Source: Microbispora hainanensis
Lineage (GTDB): Bacteria; Actinomycetota; Actinomycetes; Streptosporangiales; Streptosporangiaceae
Direction of reading: 5' to 3'
NCBI RefSeq assembly: GCF_036186745.1
Contig: NZ_CP108086.1
Span: 6,138,001 to 6,202,000 of the forward strand
Length of the DNA: 64,000 bases
Part shown: positions 1 to 8,000 of the stretch, one piece after another
Layout of the letters: each line of letters starts with the position of its first letter
Numbering within the stretch: position 1 is the stretch's first letter
Made by a program: the position numbers and the translations under genes
Notes under the pieces: model-generated
What the model was told of the DNA's origin: nothing
Seen by the model: only the letters and a program-made list of their open reading frames with translations
The model's database searches: none

Positions 1-1
1 C

Positions 2-817
2 ACCTTCACCGGCACCACAAGCGGCGCGAACTGGACGTTCCGCAACGCGTCCGGCGCCGTCATCGGCACGCTCACCAAACCGGCCACGAGCGACGTCTTC
101 GCGTGCGCCGGCGGCATGCAGCCGCCGAACCAGCCCGACCAGGCGGCCATCCTCGCGGTGGGCGCGCGGGTCTGCGCCGCGCTCAACCGCGCGACGCTCT
201 CGACGACCGGCCGGGTCATGTACGACACCCAGCCGACGACGGACGCCACGAAGTTCTACGGCCAGTCCGCGTCGAACCTGTTCAGCAAGACGATCCACGC
301 CCACTCGCTGAACGGCCTGGCCTACGGCTTCTCCTACGACGACGTCGGCGGGTTCGCCCCGGTCATCGACCAGCCCAACCCGTCGTCGGCCGGGATGACG
401 ATCGGGAGCTTCGGCGGGGGCACGGGCGGCCCGTCCGGCGCGAACATCATCGGCCCCGGCGGCAAGTGCGTCGACGTGGCGGGCGACGACACCGGCGGCA
501 ACGGCGCGGCGGTGCAGCTGTGGGACTGCCAGTCCTACGCCAAGGACCAGTTCTGGACCTGGAGCGGGCAGACGCTGCGCACCCTCGGCCGCTGCCTCGA
601 CGTGCGGTCGGGTGGCACCGCCAACGGCACCCCGCTGCAGCTCTACGACTGCAACAACACCGGCGCGCAGAACTGGGTGCTGCGGGCCGACGGGTCGATC
701 CAGAACCCCCAGTCGGGCCGGTGCGTCGACTCGCCCGGCGGTGCGACCGGCAACGGCACCCGCCTGCAGATCTACGACTGCAACGGCACCGCGGCCCAGC
801 GCTTCGTCATGCGGTGA
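2..817 (+). CDS. GH64-type beta-1,3-glucanase with C-terminal ricin-B lectin (CBM13) domain, 5' truncated
   Basis: Only the C-terminal ~271 residues are present; the start lies left of the window. The first ~130 residues resemble the end of GH64 (thaumatin-like) endo-beta-1,3-glucanases: a conserved Cys, then FYG...SK-IHAHSLNGLAYGFSYDDVGG. A Gly/Pro/Ser linker leads to a ricin-type beta-trefoil with three subdomains, each with a GxCxD start and a C-terminal QFW/QNW/QRF-type signature (alpha, beta, gamma repeats). Such enzymes are secreted and degrade fungal or plant beta-1,3-glucan, with the lectin domain binding the glycan. The signal peptide and catalytic residues are outside the window. 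The GH64 call rests on recognised motifs; the trefoil is certain from its repeats. Confidence 0.8.
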   Translation, partial: TFTGTTSGANWTFRNASGAVIGTLTKPATSDVFACAGGMQPPNQPDQAAILAVGARVCAALNRATLSTTGRVMYDTQPTTDATKFYGQSASNLFSKTIHAHSLNGLAYGFSYDDVGGFAPVIDQPNPSSAGMTIGSFGGGTGGPSGANIIGPGGKCVDVAGDDTGGNGAAVQLWDCQSYAKDQFWTWSGQTLRTLGRCLDVRSGGTANGTPLQLYDCNNTGAQNWVLRADGSIQNPQSGRCVDSPGGATGNGTRLQIYDCNGTAAQRFVMR

Positions 818-833
818 CCCGGCAGAGGTGAAA

Positions 834-864
834 GAGCGGCCCGGCGGCAACCGCCGGGCCGCTC
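834..864 (+). terminator. Strong hairpin after the glucanase gene
   Basis: A perfect 14-bp GC stem (834-847 with 851-864) closes a CAA loop, 17 bp after the stop codon. There is no U-tract, as is usual in high-GC actinobacteria. Confidence 0.75.
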
Positions 865-910
865 GCTCGTTCACGTCCTCGCCCGCAGCCCTTCCCCTCG
901 CGGCAAAAAT

Positions 911-938
911 TCGTTATAACAACCTAACGATGTAACGA
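911..938 (+). promoter_or_regulatory. AT-rich candidate operator/promoter of the sugar ABC operon
   Basis: An A+T island in GC-rich DNA holds TCGTTA (911-916), inverted TAACGA (925-930) and a second TAACGA (933-938), plus the palindrome GTTATAAC (913-920). It is 45 bp before the binding-protein gene. GntR/HutC proteins bind GT-n4-AC-type palindromes, so the GntR gene in this operon is the natural candidate regulator. That link is inferred. Confidence 0.45.
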
Positions 939-982
939 CGCCCGGTCGGCGGCGGCGTACAGCGGGGAGGAGGCAGACCCCC

Positions 983-2302
983 TTGAGAACTGTCGGAGCG
1001 ATCTCACTAGGTGCCGTGCTGGCGCTCGCGCTCGCCGGATGTGGCGGCTCAGCGGACAACGGAGCGGCCGGCGGACCGCAGACGATTTCATTCCTTACCC
1101 ACTGGGGACCCGAACAGGTGACGGCGCTCAAGGCCGCGGCCGCCGCGTTCCACACCAAGAACCCCGATGTCACGGTGGACATCCGGGCGGTCCCGTTCGC
1201 GAACCTGCTCAGCACGCTGAGGACGCAGGGCGCGAGCCCCAACGGCCCCACCATCGCGGGCATCTACGACCTCTGGCTGCCCGAACTGGTGCGGGACGGC
1301 CTGGCCGCCCCCGCCCCCTCGGACGTGGCCGCGGACGTCAAGGCCGCCTGGCCGGGCAACATGGTCGACGACGTCACCAAGCAGGGCCAGGTGCGCGGCT
1401 ATCCGAACGAGGTCGACCTCTACGCGCTCAACTACAACAAGAAGCTGTTCGCCGAGGCGGGCATCCCCGCGCCGCCCAAGACCTGGGACGAGCTGAAGGC
1501 CGACGCCGTTAAGCTGACCAAGCGCGACGGCGGCAAGGTGACGCAGCAGGGCTTCGGCGTGATCACGAGCTGGGCCTCGGGCGCCGTCCACCCCTGGCTG
1601 TCGCTGGTGGACTCCAACGGCGGGCAGCTGCTCGACGGCAGCACGCCCAAGCTGGACGACCCGAAGGTCGTGGCCGCCGCGCAGCTCTACGCCGACCTGA
1701 TCAAGAGCGGCGCCACCCAGCCGTCCATGAGCAGCGCCAACGCCAACACCACCGGGCCCTACCTCGACAACTTCGTCAACGGCAAGACCGGCATGATCAT
1801 CATGGCGAACTGGTGGCAGAGCGCGCTCAAGCAGGCCATGGGCGACCGCTACTCCGACGTCGGCGTGGCGCCGGTGCCGGTCGGTCCGGACGGCACGGCC
1901 TCGGCGGGGGTGTCCTACTCCTGGCTGACGATGGTGAACGGCAAGGCCTCGCCCGCCAAGCAGGACGCGGCGTGGAAGTTCCTCCAGTTCCTCAACGGAC
2001 CCGACAGCGGCAAGAGCGGCTCGTCCGCGATGGGCGACATCCTGATGTCGATGGGCATCCTGCCCAGCAGGACCAGCGACCTCACGGCGCACAAGGCCGA
2101 CCTGTCCGACCCGTTCATCGCGGCGTACGTCGCCGAGCTGCCGAACGCGAAGCCGTTCCCGACGGTGCTGGGCGGCGAGGCCATGAGCCAGGCCGTGCAG
2201 AAGCACATCGAGAACATCGTGTTCGGCAAGGAGACCGCGCAGCAGGCGATGACCGCGGCGCAGAGTGAGGTCGCCAGCATCCTGGCCAAGGCCGGGGCAT
2301 GA
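983..2302 (+). CDS. Sugar ABC transporter substrate-binding lipoprotein (family 1)
   Basis: 439 residues from a TTG start, preceded by a GGGGAGGAGG ribosome site. The N-terminus is a lipoprotein signal with lipobox LAGC and Cys20 as the lipidated residue. The rest has the family-1 solute-binding pattern: ISFLTHWGPEQ, then NGKTGMIIMANWWQSALKQ, and a C-terminal helix for contact with the permeases. It should capture an oligosaccharide or sugar outside the membrane and pass it to the two permeases encoded downstream. The neighbouring kinase and SIS protein suggest an amino sugar or its derivative, but the ligand cannot be read from sequence. No ATPase gene is in the operon; a shared MsiK-type ATPase elsewhere would be needed. 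Confidence 0.9.
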   Translation: MRTVGAISLGAVLALALAGCGGSADNGAAGGPQTISFLTHWGPEQVTALKAAAAAFHTKNPDVTVDIRAVPFANLLSTLRTQGASPNGPTIAGIYDLWLPELVRDGLAAPAPSDVAADVKAAWPGNMVDDVTKQGQVRGYPNEVDLYALNYNKKLFAEAGIPAPPKTWDELKADAVKLTKRDGGKVTQQGFGVITSWASGAVHPWLSLVDSNGGQLLDGSTPKLDDPKVVAAAQLYADLIKSGATQPSMSSANANTTGPYLDNFVNGKTGMIIMANWWQSALKQAMGDRYSDVGVAPVPVGPDGTASAGVSYSWLTMVNGKASPAKQDAAWKFLQFLNGPDSGKSGSSAMGDILMSMGILPSRTSDLTAHKADLSDPFIAAYVAELPNAKPFPTVLGGEAMSQAVQKHIENIVFGKETAQQAMTAAQSEVASILAKAGA

Positions 2303-3201
2303 CCGTTGCTCGGGGGCACGCCCGGCGAGGGGCGGCGATAGCCTTCCTCTCGCCGGCGATGGCGGTGATCGTCCTGTTCGTCGCCGTGCCGATCGCCCTG
2401 ACCTTCTGGATCAGCCTGCACGACTGGTCGATGTACACGCCGCTGACGCAGATGACGTGGCGGGGCCTGGGCAACTACGCCGACCTGCTGCACAGCGACG
2501 ACTTCCTGAACGCGCTCGGGAACACCCTGGTCTACGTCGTGCTCGTCCTGGTGACGACGGTTCCGCTGGCCCTGGCGCTCGGGATGCTGCTCTACTTCCC
2601 GAAGACGGCGGGCAAGGCGGTGGCGCGGGCCGCGCTGTTCTCGACCTACGTGATCCCCACGGTGGCCATCGCGATCGTCTGGGGTGCGCTCTACGCGCCC
2701 GACTACGGCCCGATCTCGCAGGCGCTCGGCGCCCTCGGGATCGACTCGCCCGCCTGGCTGAGCGACCCCGGGACCGCGCTGTTCTCCCTGGTGATCTTCC
2801 ACGTCTGGCAGATGACCGGCTACTACACGATCCTGGTCATCGCGGGGCTCACCCAGATCCCCGACGACGTGTACGAGGCGGCCCGCATCGACGGCGCCGG
2901 CTTCTGGCGGCAGACGTTCAGCGTCACGCTGCCCCTGCTCCGCCGTACGACGACGTTCATCGTGCTGATCGCCGCGATCAACGCGATCCAGGTCTTCGAC
3001 CCCGTCTACATCCTCACCCAGGGCGGGCCGGCCGAGAGCACCACGGTCCTGTCGTACGCGATCCAGCGGGCGGCGTTCCAGAACGGCATGGCGGGCCAGG
3101 CGAGCGCGATGGCCTTCAGCCTGCTGCTCGTGCTGGTGGCCGTCACGGGAGTCGTCCTCGCGGCCATGCGCAGGCGTACGGCGGCGGAGGGACGGTCATG
3201 A
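2299..3201 (+). CDS. Carbohydrate ABC transporter permease (MalF-like)
   Basis: 300 residues with six predicted hydrophobic helices and the cytoplasmic EAA loop (EAARIDGAGFWRQTFSVTLP, about residues 193-212) that docks on the ATPase. It overlaps the binding-protein gene by ATGA and the next permease by ATGA, so translation is coupled. It forms the MalF-type half of the heterodimeric membrane channel. Confidence 0.93.
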   Translation: MTVARGHARRGAAIAFLSPAMAVIVLFVAVPIALTFWISLHDWSMYTPLTQMTWRGLGNYADLLHSDDFLNALGNTLVYVVLVLVTTVPLALALGMLLYFPKTAGKAVARAALFSTYVIPTVAIAIVWGALYAPDYGPISQALGALGIDSPAWLSDPGTALFSLVIFHVWQMTGYYTILVIAGLTQIPDDVYEAARIDGAGFWRQTFSVTLPLLRRTTTFIVLIAAINAIQVFDPVYILTQGGPAESTTVLSYAIQRAAFQNGMAGQASAMAFSLLLVLVAVTGVVLAAMRRRTAAEGRS

Positions 3202-4022
3202 GGCGCACGGCACGCGCGGCCACGGCGCTCGCGCTCGGGCTGGTCATCCTGGTGCCGCTGTTCCCGCTCTACTGGATGGTGATCTCGGCGCTGAAGGGCC
3301 CGGAGGAGCTCCAGAAGGCGCCGCCGACCTGGTTCCCGTCGCACGTGACGTTCTCCGCGTTCGGCGAGGTCTTCCAGGCCGTCCCCTTCGGCAGCGCCTT
3401 CGCCAACAGCGTCCTGATCGCCGGGGTCTCCACGCTGTCGGTGCTGGTGACCAGCGTCATGGCGGGCTTCGTGTTCGCGAAGTATCGCTTCCGGGGCCGC
3501 GACCTGCTCTTCTGGTCGGTCGTCGCGACGATGTTCCTGCCGCCGATCGTGACCCTGGTGCCGCTGTACTGGCTGGTCTCCACGATGGGCCTGGCCGACT
3601 CCTACATGGGCGTGATGCTGCCCTGGCTGGCCAACGCCTTCGGCATCTTCCTGATGCGGCAGTTCATCGCGGACGTCCCCGACGAGCTGATCGAGGCCGC
3701 CCGCCTGGACGGCGCCTCGGAGGGGCGCATCGTCTGGCAGATCGTCACGCCGCTGCTGCGCCCGGCGCTGGTCAGCCTCGCGATCTTCGCCTTCGTCTTC
3801 TACTGGAACAACTTCCTGTGGCCGCTGTCGATCCTGCAGTCGGACGACAAGTTCCCCGTCGTCCTCGCGCTGAGCCGCCTGCTGTCCTACAGCACGAGCG
3901 TGCAGTACCAGAACGTGGTCATGGCCGGGGCGCTGATCGCCAGCGTGCCCACGATCGTGGTGTTCCTGCTCGCCCAGCGCGTGTTCGTCCAGAGCATCTC
4001 CCGGACGGGGGTGAAGGGATGA
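3198..4022 (+). CDS. Carbohydrate ABC transporter permease (MalG-like)
   Basis: 274 residues; the start at 3198 overlaps the previous stop (ATGA) and fits the MalG-type N-terminus RTARAATALALGLVILVPLF. Six hydrophobic segments and an EAA loop (EAARLDGASEGRIVWQIVTP, about residues 165-184) are visible. It is the partner of the upstream permease. Its stop overlaps the kinase start (ATGA). Confidence 0.93.
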   Translation: MRRTARAATALALGLVILVPLFPLYWMVISALKGPEELQKAPPTWFPSHVTFSAFGEVFQAVPFGSAFANSVLIAGVSTLSVLVTSVMAGFVFAKYRFRGRDLLFWSVVATMFLPPIVTLVPLYWLVSTMGLADSYMGVMLPWLANAFGIFLMRQFIADVPDELIEAARLDGASEGRIVWQIVTPLLRPALVSLAIFAFVFYWNNFLWPLSILQSDDKFPVVLALSRLLSYSTSVQYQNVVMAGALIASVPTIVVFLLAQRVFVQSISRTGVKG

Positions 4023-4885
4023 CGACGTACGTCGGCATCGACGTCGGCGGCACCTCCGTACGGGTCCTGGCCGAGACGCCGGACGGACGCGGCGAACTCG
4101 TCACGGCCCCGGTGGCCGGCTCCTACGACGCGTTCCTCGCCCAGGTGACCACGCTCTGCGCGGGAATCGCCCGGCCGGCCGGAGTCGGGATCGGCCTGCC
4201 GGGGACCTCCGGGGAGGACCGGCCGGTGTTCGTCCCCGCGCTGCCGTGGCTGGAGGGCCGCCCGCTGCGGGAGGACATGGAGGCCCGCCTCGGCGCGCCC
4301 GTACGGCTCGCCCTGGACGGCCACCTCACGCTGCTCGCCGAGGCCGCCGAAGGCGCGGCCAAGGGGGCCAGGTCCGCCGTGCTGCTGGCCGTCGGCACCG
4401 GCATCGGCGGCGCCCTCCTGATCGACGGCCGGATCTGGCGCGGCGTCCACGGCAGCGCCGGCTCGTGGGGCTGGCTGCCCGCCGACGTGCCGGACAGCCC
4501 TCTCGACGGCCCTGTTCACGGCCCTGTTCACGGCCCTGTTCACGGGTCGTTCGAGCGGGCCGCGTCCGGCTCGTCGCTGCGCGACGGCCCCGCCCTGATG
4601 GCGGCGGCCCGCGCGGGAGACGAGCGGGCGTGCGCCGCGCTCGACGCGTACGCCGCCCGCCTCGCCCGGGGAGTCGCGGCTGTCGCCAGCACGATCGATC
4701 CCGAGATCATTCTCATCGGCGGCGGGCTGGCCGACGCGATGGACGTCCTCGGCCCTCCGCTCCAGCGGCACGTCGCGAGGTTCGCCTCACCCGACGGCCG
4801 CCGGGTGCCGGTGCGGCCCGCCGCACTGGGCTCCCGGGCGGGCGTCGTGGGGGCACTCCTCATCGCCAGAACGGAGGAATGGTGA
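4019..4885 (+). CDS. ROK-family sugar kinase (zinc-less variant)
   Basis: 288 residues. The N-terminal phosphate-binding motif is DVGGTSVRV (Asp8-Gly-Gly-Thr12), the probable catalytic Asp is Asp100, and the second phosphate motif is VGTGIGGALL. It should phosphorylate the imported sugar, perhaps N-acetylglucosamine or N-acetylmannosamine, at the cytoplasmic face. The canonical ROK zinc cluster (CxCGxxGCxE) is absent; in its place is GSAGSWGWLP, a repeated Gly-Pro-Val-His stretch, then SFERAASGS. That pattern is seen in some actinobacterial ROK subfamilies. It is the fourth gene of the operon and overlaps both neighbours. A pure regulator is unlikely because no DNA-binding domain is present. 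Confidence 0.85.
   Translation: MTTYVGIDVGGTSVRVLAETPDGRGELVTAPVAGSYDAFLAQVTTLCAGIARPAGVGIGLPGTSGEDRPVFVPALPWLEGRPLREDMEARLGAPVRLALDGHLTLLAEAAEGAAKGARSAVLLAVGTGIGGALLIDGRIWRGVHGSAGSWGWLPADVPDSPLDGPVHGPVHGPVHGSFERAASGSSLRDGPALMAAARAGDERACAALDAYAARLARGVAAVASTIDPEIILIGGGLADAMDVLGPPLQRHVARFASPDGRRVPVRPAALGSRAGVVGALLIARTEEW
4508..4543 (+). repeat. Three exact 12-bp tandem copies inside the ROK kinase gene
   Basis: The unit GGCCCTGTTCAC is repeated three times and encodes Gly-Pro-Val-His x3. It keeps frame, so copy-number changes would lengthen or shorten the loop that replaces the usual zinc site. Confidence 0.9.
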
Positions 4886-5622
4886 TCGTGAAGGGGCTGG
4901 ACCCCACCTCGGGTGTCCCTCTCTATCTGCAGGTCGAACGGAGCCTCCAGCAGCGCGTCGACGCCGGCGAATGGGTGCCCGGCCAGCGCCTGCCGACCGA
5001 GGACGAGCTGGGCAAGGCGTACGGCGTGAGCCGCGTCACGGTCCGGCAGGCGGTGGCCCGGCTGGTCGACCGCGGGGTGCTGGTCAGGGAACAGGGCCGG
5101 GGCACCTTCGTCCGCGACACGAGCCTGACCGCCGGCGCGCGGTGGGTGACGTCGTTCACCGCCGAGCTCGCGCAGCTCGGCCACAGCGCGGGCTCGCGGG
5201 TGCTCGGCCAGTCGGTCGTCACGGCGGGCGAGGAGGACCTGCCCCCCGAGATGCAGCTGCCGCCGGACGCCCGGATGCTGCGGCTGCGCAGGCTCAGGAC
5301 CGACGGCACCCGGCCGGTGGGCGTGCAGACCGCGCTCCTCCCGCTCGACCGGTTCCCCGGTATCGACGACATCGACTTCACCGACCGGTCGCTCTACCAG
5401 ACCCTCAACGAGAAGTACGGGCTGGTCCCGCGCGAGGCCGTCGAGACCTTCACGGTCGGCGGCGTCCTCGACGAGGACGCCGCGACCCTCGGAGTGGCCG
5501 CGGGCGCGCACGCGTTCTACGTCGAACGCCTCACCTTCGACGCCCACGGCCCGTTCGAACACGTACGCAGCGTCATGCGCGGAGACCGATACCGCGTGCG
5601 GCTGGCGTTGCGGACCCCATGA
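4879..5622 (+). CDS. GntR/HutC-family regulator with UTRA ligand domain
   Basis: About 245 residues. Residues ~10-75 are a GntR winged helix (PLYLQVERSLQQRVDAGEW, then RLPTEDELGKAYGVSRVTVR), followed by a UTRA effector domain ending FYVERLTFDAHGPFEHVRSVMRGDRYRVRL. Family members sense phosphorylated sugars or similar metabolites. The start is uncertain: the ribosome site GGAGG (4873-4877) is too close to ATG 4879, and GTG 4882 or GTG 4888 (10 bp spacing) may be used. It overlaps the kinase gene, so it is made with the operon it probably represses through the AT-rich site near 911-938. Confidence 0.9.
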   Translation: MVIVKGLDPTSGVPLYLQVERSLQQRVDAGEWVPGQRLPTEDELGKAYGVSRVTVRQAVARLVDRGVLVREQGRGTFVRDTSLTAGARWVTSFTAELAQLGHSAGSRVLGQSVVTAGEEDLPPEMQLPPDARMLRLRRLRTDGTRPVGVQTALLPLDRFPGIDDIDFTDRSLYQTLNEKYGLVPREAVETFTVGGVLDEDAATLGVAAGAHAFYVERLTFDAHGPFEHVRSVMRGDRYRVRLALRTP

Positions 5623-5634
5623 AAGGAAACGTCC

Positions 5635-6393
5635 GTGAGTTACACCCGAACCTTGATGACCATCCTTGACCGGCTCGCCTCCACACAGGAGGAGGCGCTG
5701 GCGACCGTGGCCGAGCGCAGCGCGGACGCCATCCAGAACGGCGGCCTGATCCACCTGTTCGGCAGCGGCCACTCGGTGATCCCCACCATGGACGCCTTCC
5801 CCAGGTATGGCAGCTTCGCGGGCATCCACCCGCTCACCGATCCCCGGCTGATGTGGCACAACGTGCTGGGGCCGGGCGGCGTGCGCGAGCTGCTCTGGCT
5901 GGAGCGCACCGAGGGATACATCAAGCAGTATCTGGACCACGAGCCGCTCGCCCCCGGCGACGTGATGGTGGTCTACAGCCACGGCGGCAGGAACGCGGCG
6001 CCCGTCGAGGCGACCATGTACGCGGCCGAGCGCGGGCTGTTCACCGTCGCGGTCACCTCGGTGGCCAATCTGGAACGCCCGGCCGAGCACTCCAGCGGCA
6101 AGCGGATCGCGGAGATCTGCGACGTCACGATCGACACCGGCGTGCCGGTGCAGGACGCCATCATCGAGGTGGACGGCTGGGACCGTCCGACAGGGGGCGC
6201 CTCGACGGTGGTGGCCAGCGTGGTCAGCCACGAGATCGTGACCCGTACGGCCGCCGTGCTGGCCGGCCGGGGCGTCGTGGTGCCGACGTTCGTCTCCCCG
6301 ACCGTGCCCGGTGCGACCGTCTCGTCCAATGACGAGGTGTTCGCCGACCACCGGCGCCGCCTGCTCGCCGCCGAGGCCCGCGATCAGCGTTGA
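5635..6393 (+). CDS. SIS-domain sugar isomerase-like protein (UPF0309 type)
   Basis: 252 residues from GTG, with AAAGGA 8 bp upstream. The N-terminal motif LIHLFGSGHSVI and a later VVYSHGGRNAAPVEATMYA match the phosphosugar-binding SIS fold. Single-SIS proteins of this size handle phosphosugars as isomerases, deaminases or etherase-like enzymes; the exact reaction is unknown. As the last gene of the ABC/ROK/GntR operon it probably acts on the ROK product. A purely regulatory role cannot be excluded, since no fused DNA-binding domain exists but SIS proteins can act as sensors. Confidence 0.85.
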   Translation: MSYTRTLMTILDRLASTQEEALATVAERSADAIQNGGLIHLFGSGHSVIPTMDAFPRYGSFAGIHPLTDPRLMWHNVLGPGGVRELLWLERTEGYIKQYLDHEPLAPGDVMVVYSHGGRNAAPVEATMYAAERGLFTVAVTSVANLERPAEHSSGKRIAEICDVTIDTGVPVQDAIIEVDGWDRPTGGASTVVASVVSHEIVTRTAAVLAGRGVVVPTFVSPTVPGATVSSNDEVFADHRRRLLAAEARDQR

Positions 6394-6394
6394 G

Positions 6395-6472
6395 GTGACC
6401 CGGCGATGAAGTGACCCGGCGATGAAGTGACCGGGTGAGATGACCCGGGTGAGATGACCCGGATGAGATGAC
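6395..6472. repeat. Degenerate 14-16-bp tandem repeat between convergent genes
   Basis: Two 16-bp units (GTGACCCGGCGATGAA) are followed by three 14-bp variants (TGACCSGGRTGAGA type). They fill the gap between the SIS gene and the MocR gene. No coding sense is evident. Confidence 0.85.
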
Positions 6473-6492
6473 ACTGTGACCGGCGCCGTCGC

Positions 6493-7887
6493 TCATTCGA
6501 GCAGGTCGACCGCGTGCGCGAACTGGTCCACGGGCCGCCAGAACGGCAGCCGGATCCGGGAGCGCTGCGCGTTCGCGGGGGAGAAGGCCGGGCCTGCGGT
6601 GACCAGCACGCCTCTCCTGCGAGCGCGCTCGGCCAGAGCGACGGCGTCGGTCCCGGTGTCGATCCACAGCGCCGTGCCGCCGCTCGGCGGTGTCCACCGC
6701 CACGCCGGGCGGCGTTCGGCCAGGACCGCCACGGCGTCGGCGAGATGGGCCCGCAGGCGCCGCGTGCGCTCCCGCCGGGCCCGGTCCGCCTGCGTCAGCA
6801 GCTCGGCGGTCACCATCTGGTCGAGCACCGGAGCGGCCAGGTCCAGCGCCGCCTTGGCCTGCGTCAACCGCTTGATCATCGGGCGTTCCGCGCGTATCCA
6901 CCCGACCCGCAGCCCGCCCCACAGCAGCTTGGACGCGGTGCCGATCCGGATCACCAGGCCGGGGCCGGGCGGATCGGGCAGCGGCGGGCGCACCCCGCGG
7001 TCGTCGAGGACGAGGTCGGCGCAGGAACGGTCCTCGATCGTGAGCAGGCCGTGCCTGCCGACGATCTCGCTGAGCCGCTCCCTGGCCGCCGCGGGCAGGC
7101 TGATCCCCGTGGGGTTGTGCGCGGCGGGCTGGCAGTAGAGCAGAGCGGCCCGGCGCGCCACCCGGTCGAGGTGATCCAGGTCGAGGCCGTCCGCCCGCAC
7201 GGGCACCGCCGTCAGCCGCGCCCCCGCCGTACGGAACGCCTCGATGGCGCCGCGGTAGCCCGGCTCCTCGACCAGGACCTCGTCTCCCGGCGTCACCAGG
7301 GACGACGCGCACAACCAGACGGCCTGCTGGGAGCCGGAGGTGACGAGGATCTGATCCGCCTCCGTCGGCAGCCCCTGCGCGCGATACTGCTCGGCGACGA
7401 CCGCGCGCAGACGCGGCAGCCCCGCCGCGTAGTAGCCGTCGCCGGCGAGATAGACGTCGAGTTCGCATAGGTCGACCGCTGACACGGCCTCCCGCACCAG
7501 CGACAGGGCGGGCAGGGCGCCGCTGGACAGGTCGAGCTCGGCCAGGCGGCGGGTGCTGCCGAAGGACGCCAGCCGTCCGTCGACGACGTGGTCGCCGCCG
7601 CCCGCGCTGCGGTCGCGCCGGACCCGCGACCCGGATCCCTGCCGTGACGTGAGCCGCCCCCGCGCGGCCAGCTCCGCGTACGCCTGGGCGACGGTCCCGC
7701 GGGAGACCCCCAGCGCGGCGGCCAGCGCGCGCTGCGGCGGCAGCGCGGCCCCCTCGACCAGCACGTTGCCTGCGACCAGTTCGTCGAGCGCGTCCGCGAG
7801 GGCGTGCGGCAGCGGCATGTCGTCCGCCCGCCAGCCCCCGAGCAGGCGGGCCAACGCGGCACTGTCGACGTGTTCCGCGCGTGCCAT
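6493..7887 (-). CDS. MocR-type regulator (GntR winged helix fused to aminotransferase-like domain)
   Basis: 464 residues from ATG 7887, which has GGGGGAC upstream; an upstream ATG at 7959 would add 24 residues but lacks a ribosome site. Residues ~20-90 form a GntR winged helix (LPPQRALAAALGVSRGTVAQAYAELAARGRLT). The rest is a fold-type I PLP domain with HNPTG (257-261) and Lys320 in GTASK as the cofactor-binding lysine. Family members use PLP or a PLP-substrate adduct as effector, often to control vitamin B6, GABA or D-amino-acid genes. It is divergent from the Tm-1-like pair with a 113-bp gap, so it probably controls that pair and itself. Confidence 0.9.
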   Translation of the reverse strand: MARAEHVDSAALARLLGGWRADDMPLPHALADALDELVAGNVLVEGAALPPQRALAAALGVSRGTVAQAYAELAARGRLTSRQGSGSRVRRDRSAGGGDHVVDGRLASFGSTRRLAELDLSSGALPALSLVREAVSAVDLCELDVYLAGDGYYAAGLPRLRAVVAEQYRAQGLPTEADQILVTSGSQQAVWLCASSLVTPGDEVLVEEPGYRGAIEAFRTAGARLTAVPVRADGLDLDHLDRVARRAALLYCQPAAHNPTGISLPAAARERLSEIVGRHGLLTIEDRSCADLVLDDRGVRPPLPDPPGPGLVIRIGTASKLLWGGLRVGWIRAERPMIKRLTQAKAALDLAAPVLDQMVTAELLTQADRARRERTRRLRAHLADAVAVLAERRPAWRWTPPSGGTALWIDTGTDAVALAERARRRGVLVTAGPAFSPANAQRSRIRLPFWRPVDQFAHAVDLLE

Positions 7888-7908
7888 CTCACCGTCCCCC
7901 CTGTACGC

Positions 7909-7938
7909 GTGGACCAATTCTGCGTGATTGGCCTGGCC
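7909..7938. promoter_or_regulatory. Candidate MocR operator between divergent genes
   Basis: GGACCAATT and ATTGGCC form an inverted pair (CCAAT 7914-7918, ATTGG 7927-7931). Known MocR-family sites are often TGGACCAAT-like. It lies 22-51 bp upstream of the MocR ATG and 63-92 bp before the divergent gene. Confidence 0.5.
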
Positions 7939-8000
7939 GGTTCGGCCGCTGCCGGACATTCTCGACCGTACGGGCAGGTCGACGACGACAGGAGGCCGCG

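Noticed and set aside
1088-2206. Long minus-strand frame opposite the sugar-binding protein gene
   Set aside because: It is a shadow of GC-rich coding DNA, with His/Arg/Gly-rich nonsense and no motif, while the plus frame is a clear lipoprotein.
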